From positions 1-46,016 of the forward strand of contig NZ_RAVW01000017.1 in NCBI RefSeq assembly GCF_003611585.1: 46,016 bases of DNA, written 5' to 3'. Each line of letters starts with the position of its first letter. Within the stretch, counting starts at the first letter, position 1. Below, one piece after another: positions 8,226-20,315 of the stretch. The position numbers and the translations under genes were made by a program. Origin of the DNA: Corallococcus exercitus (lineage in GTDB: Bacteria; Myxococcota; Myxococcia; Myxococcales; Myxococcaceae). The notes beneath the pieces were generated by a model that was not told the origin of the DNA, did no database searches, and saw only the letters and a program-made list of their open reading frames with translations.

Positions 8226-10189
8226 CAGTCGATCCTCCGGTACGCGTCGGACATCACCACCTGCTCGATGAGGCCCTTGAGGCTGTGGTTGTTCTTGGCG
8301 AAGTCCTGCGACAGCGTCTGCAGGTACATCCGCTGCTCCTCGGCCGTCATGGCGCGGCCCAGGAACTCGTTCCAGATGCGCTTGACGGTGCAGCGCTCCA
8401 GGTCGCCCGTCTCCATCATGCGCTGCACCAGCGCCTGCGGGCCGCCCTCGATGTTCTTCTCCTCGTCCGCGGTGCGGTAGAGGTAGGTCTTCAGGAGGCC
8501 CAGCGAGTTGGCGCCGTCGCCGTCGAAGGCCTGCATCACGTACTGGCTGCACTCGCCGCCGCAGCCGGTGTCACCGTTGATGGCGCAGTCGCGGCACTTC
8601 ACGTCCAGGCGGGGGAACTGGTCCGGGGACAGGAACAGCGCGGAGCGCTCCGCGTAGCGGCCCCAGTGCGCGCCCGTGGGCTCGATGGTGGCGTGGCAGT
8701 AGTTGCAGCCGCAGCGCTTGGCCAGGTTGTTCTCGCGGTTGCAGGCGTCGTCCGGGGGCGGCAGGGACGCGTCCGCGGCCGGGGCGAAGTGCTTGCAGAG
8801 GAACGCCTCGTAGAACTCGTTCACGCGGGCGCGCTGGGTGGGGAAGCGGTAGAGGAACGCGGGGGTGGTGAGCACGCCGGAGTGGGTGTTGTCGCGGACG
8901 TACTCGCTCCACTGGGTGGTGTCGGCGTACGTCACGGCGGGCAGCACCGCGTTGTCCGCGGGGGCCTTCACGCTGAAGACGCCCACGCCCTGGCGCTGCC
9001 GGTAGAACTCCGACAGCGGGCCGTTCACGAAGGAGCGGCGCGTGGTGAGGATGTTGAAGTAGGGCTCGTCGTTCCGCACCACGGAGTCCGTGATGTAGAG
9101 CGGCTCCTCGTTGAAGGAGGCGACGCGCGCGGTGTGCACGTCGCTGATTTCGCAGCGGCGCATCTTGTCGCCGCAGCCGCAGCTGCGGTCGCCGTTGAAG
9201 CGCCCCGTCTCACAGGACTCGCCCGTGTACGGGTTCGTCGGGCGGTTCTGCGCCTCGATGGCGCACACCTTCACGGGCTCCGTGGTGGTGGACCAGTACG
9301 GCTGCACCGTGGTGGTGACGTAGCCCTCGCGCTGCACGCACCCCCGCTTCGGGCTCCAGACGCCGGCCCGGTTCGTGGAGATGTCGAACCCGCAGCGCTC
9401 CAGCGTCAGGGTGCCGGTTCCACCGGCCGGCTGCACCCAGGCGGTGATGACGCCCGTGGCCGGCGACGGCACCAGCACGTTGGTGGTGTTCTTGTTCGGG
9501 TCCGGCAGGCAGAGGTAGCCCACGGACTTGCCCGCGGTGCTGTTGTAGCGGTTGTCGCAGAAGTTCACGTACTTGCCGTACGTGGCGTTGGCCTTCAGCG
9601 CGTTGCAGTCCGCGAACTTCAGCTCCGGCTCCGTGGCGTTCACGTCCAGCTGGCGGCACTGGTAGAAGTTCGTGTCGTAGTCGTAGCTGACCGGCAGCGG
9701 CACGCCCTGCGCGTCGCGGCAGGCGGGAGGCGTGGAGTTGTCCTGGTGCGGGTCCTGCGGGTTCGCCTTGCAGCTGTCCTGGGCAATCTCCCCGTCACAG
9801 CGCTGGCCCTGGCCGCCGCGCAGCGCGTTGGAGTTGTTGCTGGCGAAGCTCAGCGGCGTGCCGGACACGCGGTAGTCGCCGTTGCCCTGCACGCTGCCGT
9901 TGATGTTGGAGCGCAAGAGGGCGCGGTGGAACTCGCGCATCCGCGTGTAGAAGGACTCGTCCTTCATCATCTTGCGGACGTCATCCGCGGTGACGGAGCC
10001 CTTGGCCTGGAACGCCTTGTACTCCTCCATCGTCGGAGGACGTCCCAGCAAATCGAGAGAAAGCTGACGTAGGTGCCGCTCCAAGGGAACCTTCGCCACG
10101 GGCGCGCACACCGCTTCTTCAGCGGCTGCGGGCAGGGCGAGCAGGAGGGCGGCGCTCGCCAGGGGGGCAAGGCAACGCACGCTGAACAC
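8225..10189 (-). CDS. Exported Cys-rich protein with CxxCH motif, DUF1588/1585-like
   Basis: 654 residues, first gene of the operon. The GTG at 10189 is preceded by GGAGG at a normal distance and begins a Sec signal (MFSVRCLAPLASAALLLALPAAAEE). Residues 35-60 (RHLRQLSLDLLGRPPTMEEYKAF) match the LDLxGRxPT element seen at the start of DUF1549-type modules. Residues 495-499 are CNYCH, a possible heme-binding or disulfide site, inside CNYCHATIEPTGAHWGRY, which resembles the DUF1588 core. The last 60 residues (RIWNEFLGRAMTAEEQ and so on to MSDAYRRID) resemble DUF1585. The central 350 residues are unusually rich in Cys, Asn and Tyr, so several disulfides are likely in the periplasm. A new oxidoreductase or a binding protein are both possible. 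Confidence 0.75.
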   Translation of the reverse strand: MFSVRCLAPLASAALLLALPAAAEEAVCAPVAKVPLERHLRQLSLDLLGRPPTMEEYKAFQAKGSVTADDVRKMMKDESFYTRMREFHRALLRSNINGSVQGNGDYRVSGTPLSFASNNSNALRGGQGQRCDGEIAQDSCKANPQDPHQDNSTPPACRDAQGVPLPVSYDYDTNFYQCRQLDVNATEPELKFADCNALKANATYGKYVNFCDNRYNSTAGKSVGYLCLPDPNKNTTNVLVPSPATGVITAWVQPAGGTGTLTLERCGFDISTNRAGVWSPKRGCVQREGYVTTTVQPYWSTTTEPVKVCAIEAQNRPTNPYTGESCETGRFNGDRSCGCGDKMRRCEISDVHTARVASFNEEPLYITDSVVRNDEPYFNILTTRRSFVNGPLSEFYRQRQGVGVFSVKAPADNAVLPAVTYADTTQWSEYVRDNTHSGVLTTPAFLYRFPTQRARVNEFYEAFLCKHFAPAADASLPPPDDACNRENNLAKRCGCNYCHATIEPTGAHWGRYAERSALFLSPDQFPRLDVKCRDCAINGDTGCGGECSQYVMQAFDGDGANSLGLLKTYLYRTADEEKNIEGGPQALVQRMMETGDLERCTVKRIWNEFLGRAMTAEEQRMYLQTLSQDFAKNNHSLKGLIEQVVMSDAYRRID

Positions 10190-10364
10190 GGTGAACCTCC
10201 GAGAGGGGGGGTCGGGGGTGACGCAGTGTCTGAGAGTATGAGGGAAATTCCGGTTTGTAATCCAGCCGACCTAACCGATTCCATTCAACCGACATATCGG
10301 TGGCTGTAGGCCGCTACTCTGGGGCGCTGTTGCAAGCCGGGCCTGACGCGGGCCACAAGGGGGC
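10190..10364. promoter_or_regulatory. Divergent intergenic region with AT-richer centre
   Basis: Separates the minus-strand DUF1588 operon from the plus-strand DUF420 gene, so it must hold both promoters. Positions about 10230-10315 are clearly richer in A+T than the surroundings. It contains an imperfect dyad ACCGAT/ATCGGT (10274-10302), a possible operator. No convincing -35/-10 pair can be assigned by eye. Confidence 0.4.
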
Positions 10365-10934
10365 ATGTCCAACGCCGCCTCCGGGCTGTCCCCGTCGTCC
10401 TCGTCCACCCGCGACCGCTCCTTCTTCATCGCGATCGGCGTGGTGTCCGCCGGTGCGCTGGCGCTGCTGGCGTGGCTGCTGCTCATCCGGCGCGGAAGCG
10501 CGGAGATGGGCGTGGACCTGCGCTTCATGCCGGCGGTGAACGCGGGGCTCAACGCGACGGCGGCGGCGCTGCTCTTGGGCGGGTGGGTGGCCATCAAGCG
10601 CGGCGTGCGGCGGGTGCACCAGAACCTGATGGTGAGCGCGTTCATCGCGTCCGCGCTGTTCCTGGTGGGCTACCTCGCCTACCACTTCGTGCACGGGGAC
10701 ACGCGCTATGTGGGTGACTTCCGCGGGCTGTACCTGACGCTGCTGGCCAGCCACGTGCTCCTGTCCATGCCGGTGCTGCCGCTGGCGCTGGTGGCCTTCT
10801 ACTTCTCCTGGCGGCAGCAGTTCGCCCGGCACCGCAAGGTGACGCGGTGGCTGGCGCCCATCTGGCTCTACGTGTCGGTGACGGGCGTGGTGGTGTTCTT
10901 CATGCTGCGCGGCGGCGTGCCCGCGGTGCCCTGA
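10365..10934 (+). CDS. DUF420 membrane protein (CtaM/YozB-like)
   Basis: 189 residues with about five hydrophobic helices (roughly 20-40, 57-75, 88-108, 121-145 and 162-182). Conserved-looking histidines in HQNLM, AYHFVHGDT and the ASHVLLS segment fit the DUF420 family. In Gram-positives a member (CtaM) is needed for assembly of some heme-copper oxidases, so a role in cytochrome oxidase maturation or heme handling in the inner membrane is plausible but unproven here. The chosen ATG has AAGGGGG only one base upstream, which is too close for an ideal ribosome site, so the start could be a few codons off. It runs divergently from the CxxCH operon, an interesting but circumstantial link. Confidence 0.8.
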   Translation: MSNAASGLSPSSSSTRDRSFFIAIGVVSAGALALLAWLLLIRRGSAEMGVDLRFMPAVNAGLNATAAALLLGGWVAIKRGVRRVHQNLMVSAFIASALFLVGYLAYHFVHGDTRYVGDFRGLYLTLLASHVLLSMPVLPLALVAFYFSWRQQFARHRKVTRWLAPIWLYVSVTGVVVFFMLRGGVPAVP

Positions 10935-10939
10935 GGCGC

Positions 10940-10956
10940 CGCGCCATCCGGGCGCG
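10940..10956. terminator. Short hairpin between convergent stops
   Basis: CGCGCC-ATCCG-GGCGCG forms a 6-bp stem exactly in the 22-base gap between the DUF420 stop (10934) and the stop of the REC-kinase gene (10957). Placement suggests a bidirectional terminator, but the stem is short and no U-tract follows on either strand. Confidence 0.35.
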
Positions 10957-12174
10957 TCACGACGCGGTGTACTCGGGGCCGCCGTTGATGGGGGCAGGCC
11001 CTGGCGAAGCCTGGCTGGGGCCCGCGGAGAGCGGGATGCCCCGGGGCAGGCGCACGGTGAAGGTGGAGCCCTGGCCCTCCACGCTGGCCACGGCGAGCGT
11101 GCCGCCGTGCAGCTCCACCATGCGGCGCGCGCTGGCCAGGCCCACGCCGCTGCCGGACACGTCCCGGGACACGTTGCGGCCGCGGTGGAAGCGCTCGAAG
11201 ACGAAGGGCAGGTCCGCCGCCGGGATGCCGATGCCCTGGTCCGTCACGGCGAGCAGCACGAACTGCTGCGAGTCCGCCTCCTCCACGCCCAGGTGCACGG
11301 TGACGGTGGAGCCCGCGGCGCTGTACTTCACCGCGTTGCCCATCAGGTTCTCCAGCACGCGCTCCAGGGCGTGCGCGTCCCACTCGCCGGTGAAGTCGCG
11401 CCCGTCCGGCGCCTCCAGGACGAAGTGGTGGCGCGACGCGTTGGCCTCCAGCTCGCGCACCTTGCCGCGCACCAGGGCCAGCAGGTCCAGGGGCTCGCGC
11501 TGGAGCGGGCGCTCCTGGCCGCGCGTCACCTCCAGGAAGTGGTCGATGAGCTCGCCCATGCGGTGCGCCGCGCGCACGATGTGGCCCAGGCGCGTCTCCA
11601 GCGCGGGCGTCATCGAAGCGGCGGGAATCTGCCGGCGCAGCACCTGGGCGTTGAGCGTCATGATTTGAAGCGGGCCCTTGAGGTCGTGCGTCGCCAGCGA
11701 GAAGAGCTCGTCGCGCACGGCCAGGGCCTCGCGGGCGGCGGCCTCGGCGCGCTCGGCGCGCAGGCGGCGCTCCTCCAGCTCGCGCGTCATGCGCATCGTT
11801 TCCACCGCGGCGCGCAGGCTGCGGCGCAGGCGCTCCGGGCTGAAGGCCTCCTTCACCAGGTAGTCCTGGGCGCCGGCCTTCATGGCGTCCACCGCCACAC
11901 GCTCGTTGCCGCTGCCGGTGAGCACCACCACGGCGGGCACCTGGGGCAGCCCCAGCGCCGTGAGCTTCTGGAGCAGGGAGACGCCGTTCATGCCGGGCAG
12001 GTGGTAGTCCAGCAGCATCGCGTCCACGTCGTTGGCGGCCAGGTACGCGAGCGCATCCTCCGCGGAGGACACCGGCACCACCTCCCACTTCATGTCCGGG
12101 TCACGCGCCAGCGCGCGGCTGACCGCGAGGCGATCCGCCATGCCGTCGTCGACCAGCAGCACGCGCAGGCTCAT
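10957..12174 (-). CDS. Hybrid response regulator/histidine kinase (REC-HisKA-HATPase)
   Basis: 405 residues, cytoplasmic, no membrane segments. Residues 1-120 are a complete receiver: acidic pair Asp9-Asp10, phospho-acceptor Asp56 in LLDYHLPG, Thr86 and Lys108. A coiled coil (about 125-155, ELEERRLRAERAEAAA) leads to the dimerisation helix with His163 (LATHDLKGPL). The ATPase domain has the N box (ENLMGNAVKYS), the G1 box (VTDQGIGIPAADLPFVF) and a G2 box (SGSGVGLASARRM). It is the last gene of the phytochrome operon and overlaps the preceding receiver gene by four bases (ATGA). A receiver at the N-terminus of a kinase usually makes autophosphorylation depend on upstream phosphate, so it is a natural next step after BphP or the stand-alone receiver. 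Confidence 0.9.
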   Translation of the reverse strand: MSLRVLLVDDGMADRLAVSRALARDPDMKWEVVPVSSAEDALAYLAANDVDAMLLDYHLPGMNGVSLLQKLTALGLPQVPAVVVLTGSGNERVAVDAMKAGAQDYLVKEAFSPERLRRSLRAAVETMRMTRELEERRLRAERAEAAAREALAVRDELFSLATHDLKGPLQIMTLNAQVLRRQIPAASMTPALETRLGHIVRAAHRMGELIDHFLEVTRGQERPLQREPLDLLALVRGKVRELEANASRHHFVLEAPDGRDFTGEWDAHALERVLENLMGNAVKYSAAGSTVTVHLGVEEADSQQFVLLAVTDQGIGIPAADLPFVFERFHRGRNVSRDVSGSGVGLASARRMVELHGGTLAVASVEGQGSTFTVRLPRGIPLSAGPSQASPGPAPINGGPEYTAS

Positions 12175-12608
12175 GCCTCCGGCTCCCGGGACGCGGGCAG
12201 GCGCGCGGCCTTGAACCAGAAGGCGTGGAGCGCTTCGGCGGTGGCCTGCAGCTGGGGGCCGACCTCTGGCTTGAAGAGGTAGCTGTTGGCGCCGTCCGCG
12301 TAGGCGCCGTCCACGTCGCCCGCCTCCAGGGAGGAGGAGAAGATGATGACGGGGATGGAGCGCAGCTCCGGGTCCGCCTTGAGCTGGGAGAGCACCTCGC
12401 GCCCGCTGATGCCCGGCATGTGCAGGTCCAGCAGGATGAGCACCGGGCGCTCCGCGTCCACGTGCTCGCCGCGCCGGTACAGGTAGTCCAGGGCGTTCTC
12501 GCCGTCGCGCACGCGCACCACCGGCACGGGCAGCGGCAGACGCTTCGCGATGCGCATCAGCGCCTCCGCGTCCGGATCACTGTCCTCCACCAGCAGCAGC
12601 GGCTTCAT
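12171..12608 (-). CDS. Stand-alone CheY-like receiver of phytochrome operon
   Basis: 145 residues, a single receiver domain with no output domain. Visible key residues are Glu8-Asp9, acceptor Asp61 in LLDLHMPG, Ser91 in the switch position and Lys113 in LFKPE. The spacing is of the Rcp1/phytochrome-associated type, with a longer loop before the acceptor strand (RRGEHVDAERPVLILLD), known from cyanobacterial and bacterial phytochrome partners. The start codon overlaps the bphP stop (ATGA, 12605-12608) and its own stop overlaps the next start (12171-12174). Such tight coupling argues that it is the direct phosphate acceptor of the phytochrome kinase; a shuttle to the REC-kinase encoded downstream is my inference. 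Confidence 0.9.
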   Translation of the reverse strand: MKPLLLVEDSDPDAEALMRIAKRLPLPVPVVRVRDGENALDYLYRRGEHVDAERPVLILLDLHMPGISGREVLSQLKADPELRSIPVIIFSSSLEAGDVDGAYADGANSYLFKPEVGPQLQATAEALHAFWFKAARLPASREPEA

Positions 12609-14875
12609 GAGCGCGGTCCCTCGCCCAGCGTGAAGTAGAACGTGGAGCCCCTGCCCGGCGCGGAGTCCACCCAGAGCGCGCCGCCGTGCAGCGACACCAG
12701 CCGGCGCGCGATGGCGAGCCCCGCCCCCGAGCCGCCGCCATAGGCCTGCGCGGGATGCAGGCGGCGGAACAGCTCGAAGATGGCCTCGTGGAATTGCGGT
12801 GCGATGCCGATGCCAGGGTCTCTCACGTAGAAAAGGTAGGGCGCGGTGACGTGACGCGCCGCCTCCGTCCGCGTTTCTCCCGGCCCCAGGAAGCCCACCT
12901 CCACCCAGCGCGGCTCGGCCGTCTGGTACTTGGCCGCGTTGCTGATGAGGTTGGCCCACACCTGGCGGATGCGGACGGCGTCACACGCCAGCGTGGGCAG
13001 GCGGCGGGGCAGGCGGACCTCCACCCTGCCCTCCTCCAGCCGCGCACCCAGCGTCGTCAGCACGTCCTCCACCAGGGCCTGTTGATCCGTCACCTCCCAC
13101 GACAGCTCCAGCCGGCCCAGGCGGCTGTACTCGAAGAGGTCGTCGAGCAGGCCGTGCGTGCGCTTCGCCAGCCACGTCAGGGCCTCCAGCTGCGCGCGGC
13201 CGTCCGGGCCCAGCGCGGGACCGAAGTCCTCCTGGAGGAAGGAGCTGTACTGGAGGATGCCGCGCAGGGGCTCCTTGAGGTCGTGCGCCACGGTGCCGCC
13301 GAACGCGTCCAGCTCCGCGTTGGAGCGGGCCAGTTCCCGCGACAGCCGGGCCAGCTCCTCCGCGTGCCGCAGCACCACGCCCACCAGCGCGCCCTTGAGC
13401 GCGCGCGCCGCCTCCAGGTCCTGCGAGGACCAGGGCAGGGACGCGCCCCGCGTCTCCTCGCGCCACACGTCGAAGGACACGCGGGGGCGCAGCCGTTCAT
13501 GGCCGGGCTCCGGGCGCACGGGCTTGTGCGGGTTGCCGGCCCACGACACGGTGCGCGCCACCTCCGGCCGGAACCACAGCGCGAAGTGCGGCACCGCCGG
13601 ATCCAGGCGCACCGCCAGCAGGCCCGCGGCCACGTCCGCGCGCGAGGCCAGCGGCGGGTACACGTCCCCCAACCGGTCCACGTGGAGGGCGTCGTCCGGC
13701 AGCTCCCGCTCCGAAAGCCACGCCACCAGCGCGCGCACCTCCTCCGCCGACGGCGTGGTGCCGAGCAGCAGGGGCGACGCCTCCGGGCCCGCGCTCGCGC
13801 CCAGCACCAGCGCGACGCCATGGGCGTTCGTGAGTTCCATCAGCAGCGGCGCCTGGGCATCCAGCGCTCGCGCGGGGGTGCGCTCGCCCAGCTTCGGCAT
13901 GACCAGCGCGTTGAGCAGCGACGCGCGGCGCGCCTGGGCGGCGGCCTCCAGGCCGCGCTCCTCCGCGGCCAGCTGGAGCGACAACAGCCGCGCCAGCACC
14001 TCGCACGCCTGGCGCCGCGCGGCGGACACCTTCCGGGGCGACAGGTGGTGGCAGGCCATGAGCCCCCAGAGCTGTCCGTCCTTCAGGAGCGACACGCTGA
14101 AGGACGCGCCCACGCCCATGTTGCGCAGGTACTCCAGGTGGACTGGCGACACGCTGCGAAGCGCGGCGCCGGACAGGTCCAGCGGGCGCTGGGTGCCGGG
14201 CAGCAGCGGTGGCACCAGCCCCACGACCTTCGCGTCCACGTCCGCGATGAGGCGCACGGGGTGGCGCGTGTAGAGGGCGCGCGCCTGCACGGGGATGTCG
14301 CTCGCGGGAAAGTGCAGGCCCATGAAGGAGTCCACGCCCTCGCGCACGCTCTCCGCCAGGACCTCGCCGTGGAAGTCCGCGTGGAAGCGGTAGACCATCA
14401 CCCGGTCGTAGCCGATGACCTCGCGCACCGCGTCCGCGGCCTCCTGGAGCAGCGCGGCCGTCCCCTTCGCGCGCGCCAAGGGCGACACCAGTCGCTGCAC
14501 CGCGGAGAGCGCGGTCTCCTCCGCGCCCGCGTCCTCGTCCGACAGCGGCTCCAGCTCCAGCACGCGCAGGCCGTCGCTGTCGTGCAGGAGCGCGGAGCAG
14601 CGCTGTCCCGACACCTCCACTGTGACGGGCCCCGGCCCCGCGCCCGCCTCCACGCGCGCGAGCAGCCCGTGCGGCAGCACGCGGGAGAGGGGCTGGCCCA
14701 CGAGCGCGTCCGGCCCCGCGCCGAGCAGCGCGGCCGCGTTGGCGCTCACGACCGCGACGGCCTCCGTGTCCTTCCGGAACGCGACGAGCACGCCCCGGGG
14801 TTGGATGCCGCCCAGGAGGTGGATGGGCTCACGGTCACAGACGCTGAGGTCGGCATCAGAGACGGACGGGGACAT
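12605..14875 (-). CDS. bphP: Bacteriophytochrome histidine kinase
   Basis: 756 residues: PAS (about 10-115), GAF (about 125-310), PHY (about 330-500), then HisKA and HATPase. The biliverdin-attaching cysteine is Cys13 in SVCDREPIH, where bacterial phytochromes carry it. Pocket residues are all present: PASDIP with Asp193, His246 and Tyr249 in SPVHLEYLRNMG, and His276 in MACHH; these keep constant spacing with Deinococcus BphP residues 207, 260, 263 and 290. The PHY tongue has PRVSF (464-468). The kinase has His531 (TVAHDLKEPL), N box WANLISNAAKY and VRDPGIGI, where Pro replaces the common Asn of G1. It is a red/far-red light sensor by family. Its start overlaps the end of the heme oxygenase gene by 20 bases, placing chromophore synthesis and sensor in one transcript. 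Confidence 0.95.
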   Translation of the reverse strand: MSPSVSDADLSVCDREPIHLLGGIQPRGVLVAFRKDTEAVAVVSANAAALLGAGPDALVGQPLSRVLPHGLLARVEAGAGPGPVTVEVSGQRCSALLHDSDGLRVLELEPLSDEDAGAEETALSAVQRLVSPLARAKGTAALLQEAADAVREVIGYDRVMVYRFHADFHGEVLAESVREGVDSFMGLHFPASDIPVQARALYTRHPVRLIADVDAKVVGLVPPLLPGTQRPLDLSGAALRSVSPVHLEYLRNMGVGASFSVSLLKDGQLWGLMACHHLSPRKVSAARRQACEVLARLLSLQLAAEERGLEAAAQARRASLLNALVMPKLGERTPARALDAQAPLLMELTNAHGVALVLGASAGPEASPLLLGTTPSAEEVRALVAWLSERELPDDALHVDRLGDVYPPLASRADVAAGLLAVRLDPAVPHFALWFRPEVARTVSWAGNPHKPVRPEPGHERLRPRVSFDVWREETRGASLPWSSQDLEAARALKGALVGVVLRHAEELARLSRELARSNAELDAFGGTVAHDLKEPLRGILQYSSFLQEDFGPALGPDGRAQLEALTWLAKRTHGLLDDLFEYSRLGRLELSWEVTDQQALVEDVLTTLGARLEEGRVEVRLPRRLPTLACDAVRIRQVWANLISNAAKYQTAEPRWVEVGFLGPGETRTEAARHVTAPYLFYVRDPGIGIAPQFHEAIFELFRRLHPAQAYGGGSGAGLAIARRLVSLHGGALWVDSAPGRGSTFYFTLGEGPRS

Positions 14876-15533
14876 CGTGCTCTCGCATCATCCAGGCGGC
14901 GAAGGTGTCGAAGGTGTCGCGAGCGCCCTGCACGACGGCCGCGTCGAAGGACTCGGAGGACGCCCGTTCGGACGCCTGGGTGACGGCGGCACCGAAGGCG
15001 CGCCACATGGGGCCCACCTGATCGCCATAGGCCCGGAAGAAGGCGAAGGTCCCCACGCGCGCGTCCGGACCGAAGTGGCGCGTCAGGTGGCGCAGGATGA
15101 GCTGGCCGCCCAGCGTGGAGCCCTCCAGCACGTACGCGCAGCCCAGCGCCTCCGCCAGCCCCGGCAGGGCCGGCAGTGGGGACGCGCGCGGCAGCCGCGC
15201 GAGCGAGGCCGTGTCGTGCCCCAGGGCGCGCAGGTCCGCTTCCAGCAGCGGCGTCTTCCAGCGCGCCTCCAGGTTCAGCGCGGGCTCCAGGGCCGACAGG
15301 GGCCCGGCGAGCAGCGCCTCCAGGGGCACGTAGAGGCCGTAGAAGTCCTCCAGGTGGCGCTGGTAGTCCGCGGGCGTCAGCTGCGCGTCCATGAGACGCA
15401 CCACGCCCTCCGTGCGCTCGTGGTGCGGGCGCGTCTCCGTCTTCAACCGCTGCAGCAGTGCCAAGGTCCCCGGAGCATGGGAAGCGGCGCGGCACGTGGA
15501 AACAACCAACTGCGGCAAATGTTGGCCGTTCAT
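14856..15533 (-). CDS. bphO: Biliverdin-producing heme oxygenase
   Basis: 225 residues from the ATG at 15533; ATG 15557 and a GTG at 15653 are also in frame and none has a good ribosome site, so the start is uncertain. The proximal heme ligand region RLKTETRPHHERTE and the distal-helix glycine motif YVLEGSTLGGQ are both typical of bacterial BphO-type heme oxygenases. The enzyme opens heme to biliverdin, carbon monoxide and iron, giving the phytochrome its chromophore. The family is normally about 190-220 residues, so the first 20-25 residues here are extra or not translated. It is the first gene of the four-gene light-sensing operon and diverges from gltB. Confidence 0.93.
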   Translation of the reverse strand: MNGQHLPQLVVSTCRAASHAPGTLALLQRLKTETRPHHERTEGVVRLMDAQLTPADYQRHLEDFYGLYVPLEALLAGPLSALEPALNLEARWKTPLLEADLRALGHDTASLARLPRASPLPALPGLAEALGCAYVLEGSTLGGQLILRHLTRHFGPDARVGTFAFFRAYGDQVGPMWRAFGAAVTQASERASSESFDAAVVQGARDTFDTFAAWMMREHDVPVRL

Positions 15534-15740
15534 CGCAGACGACTGTTGTCCTTCCATCGATACACGCGGCGAGGGGCGCACCGAGCGTGAGGTTTCACGC
15601 GGGGCCTGTTTCCCCGGCACCACTCCACGCGGTGACTCGACCCCACGCACCACCCTGTCTTTACGGGGCGCGACACACCGCGTTAGCCTGCATGCTCAAC
15701 AGCTTGGCTTCCCGCGTCATGCGGGAAAGGGGTCCCGACG
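15534..15740. promoter_or_regulatory. Divergent bphO/gltB promoter region
   Basis: About 200 bases hold the promoters of the light-sensing operon (minus) and gltBD (plus). The part nearest bphO may instead be coding if an earlier bphO start is used. No sigma-54 type GG-N10-GC element or clear operator was found by eye. A stem-loop abuts the gltB ribosome site and is listed separately. Confidence 0.45.
15709..15727 (+). promoter_or_regulatory. Stem-loop abutting the gltB ribosome binding site
   Basis: TTCCCGC-GTCAT-GCGGGAA forms a perfect 7-bp stem. Its 3' arm runs into the purine-rich AAGGGG that probably serves as the gltB Shine-Dalgarno, with the ATG 13 bases further on. It could mask ribosome access or be a binding site for a protein. 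It could also arise by chance in GC-rich DNA. Confidence 0.35.
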
Positions 15741-20312
<4,572 letters not shown>

Positions 20313-20315
20313 GCC

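Noticed and set aside
12686-14983. Long plus-strand frame opposite bphP
   Set aside because: Mirror of the phytochrome gene; no motif and biased residues.
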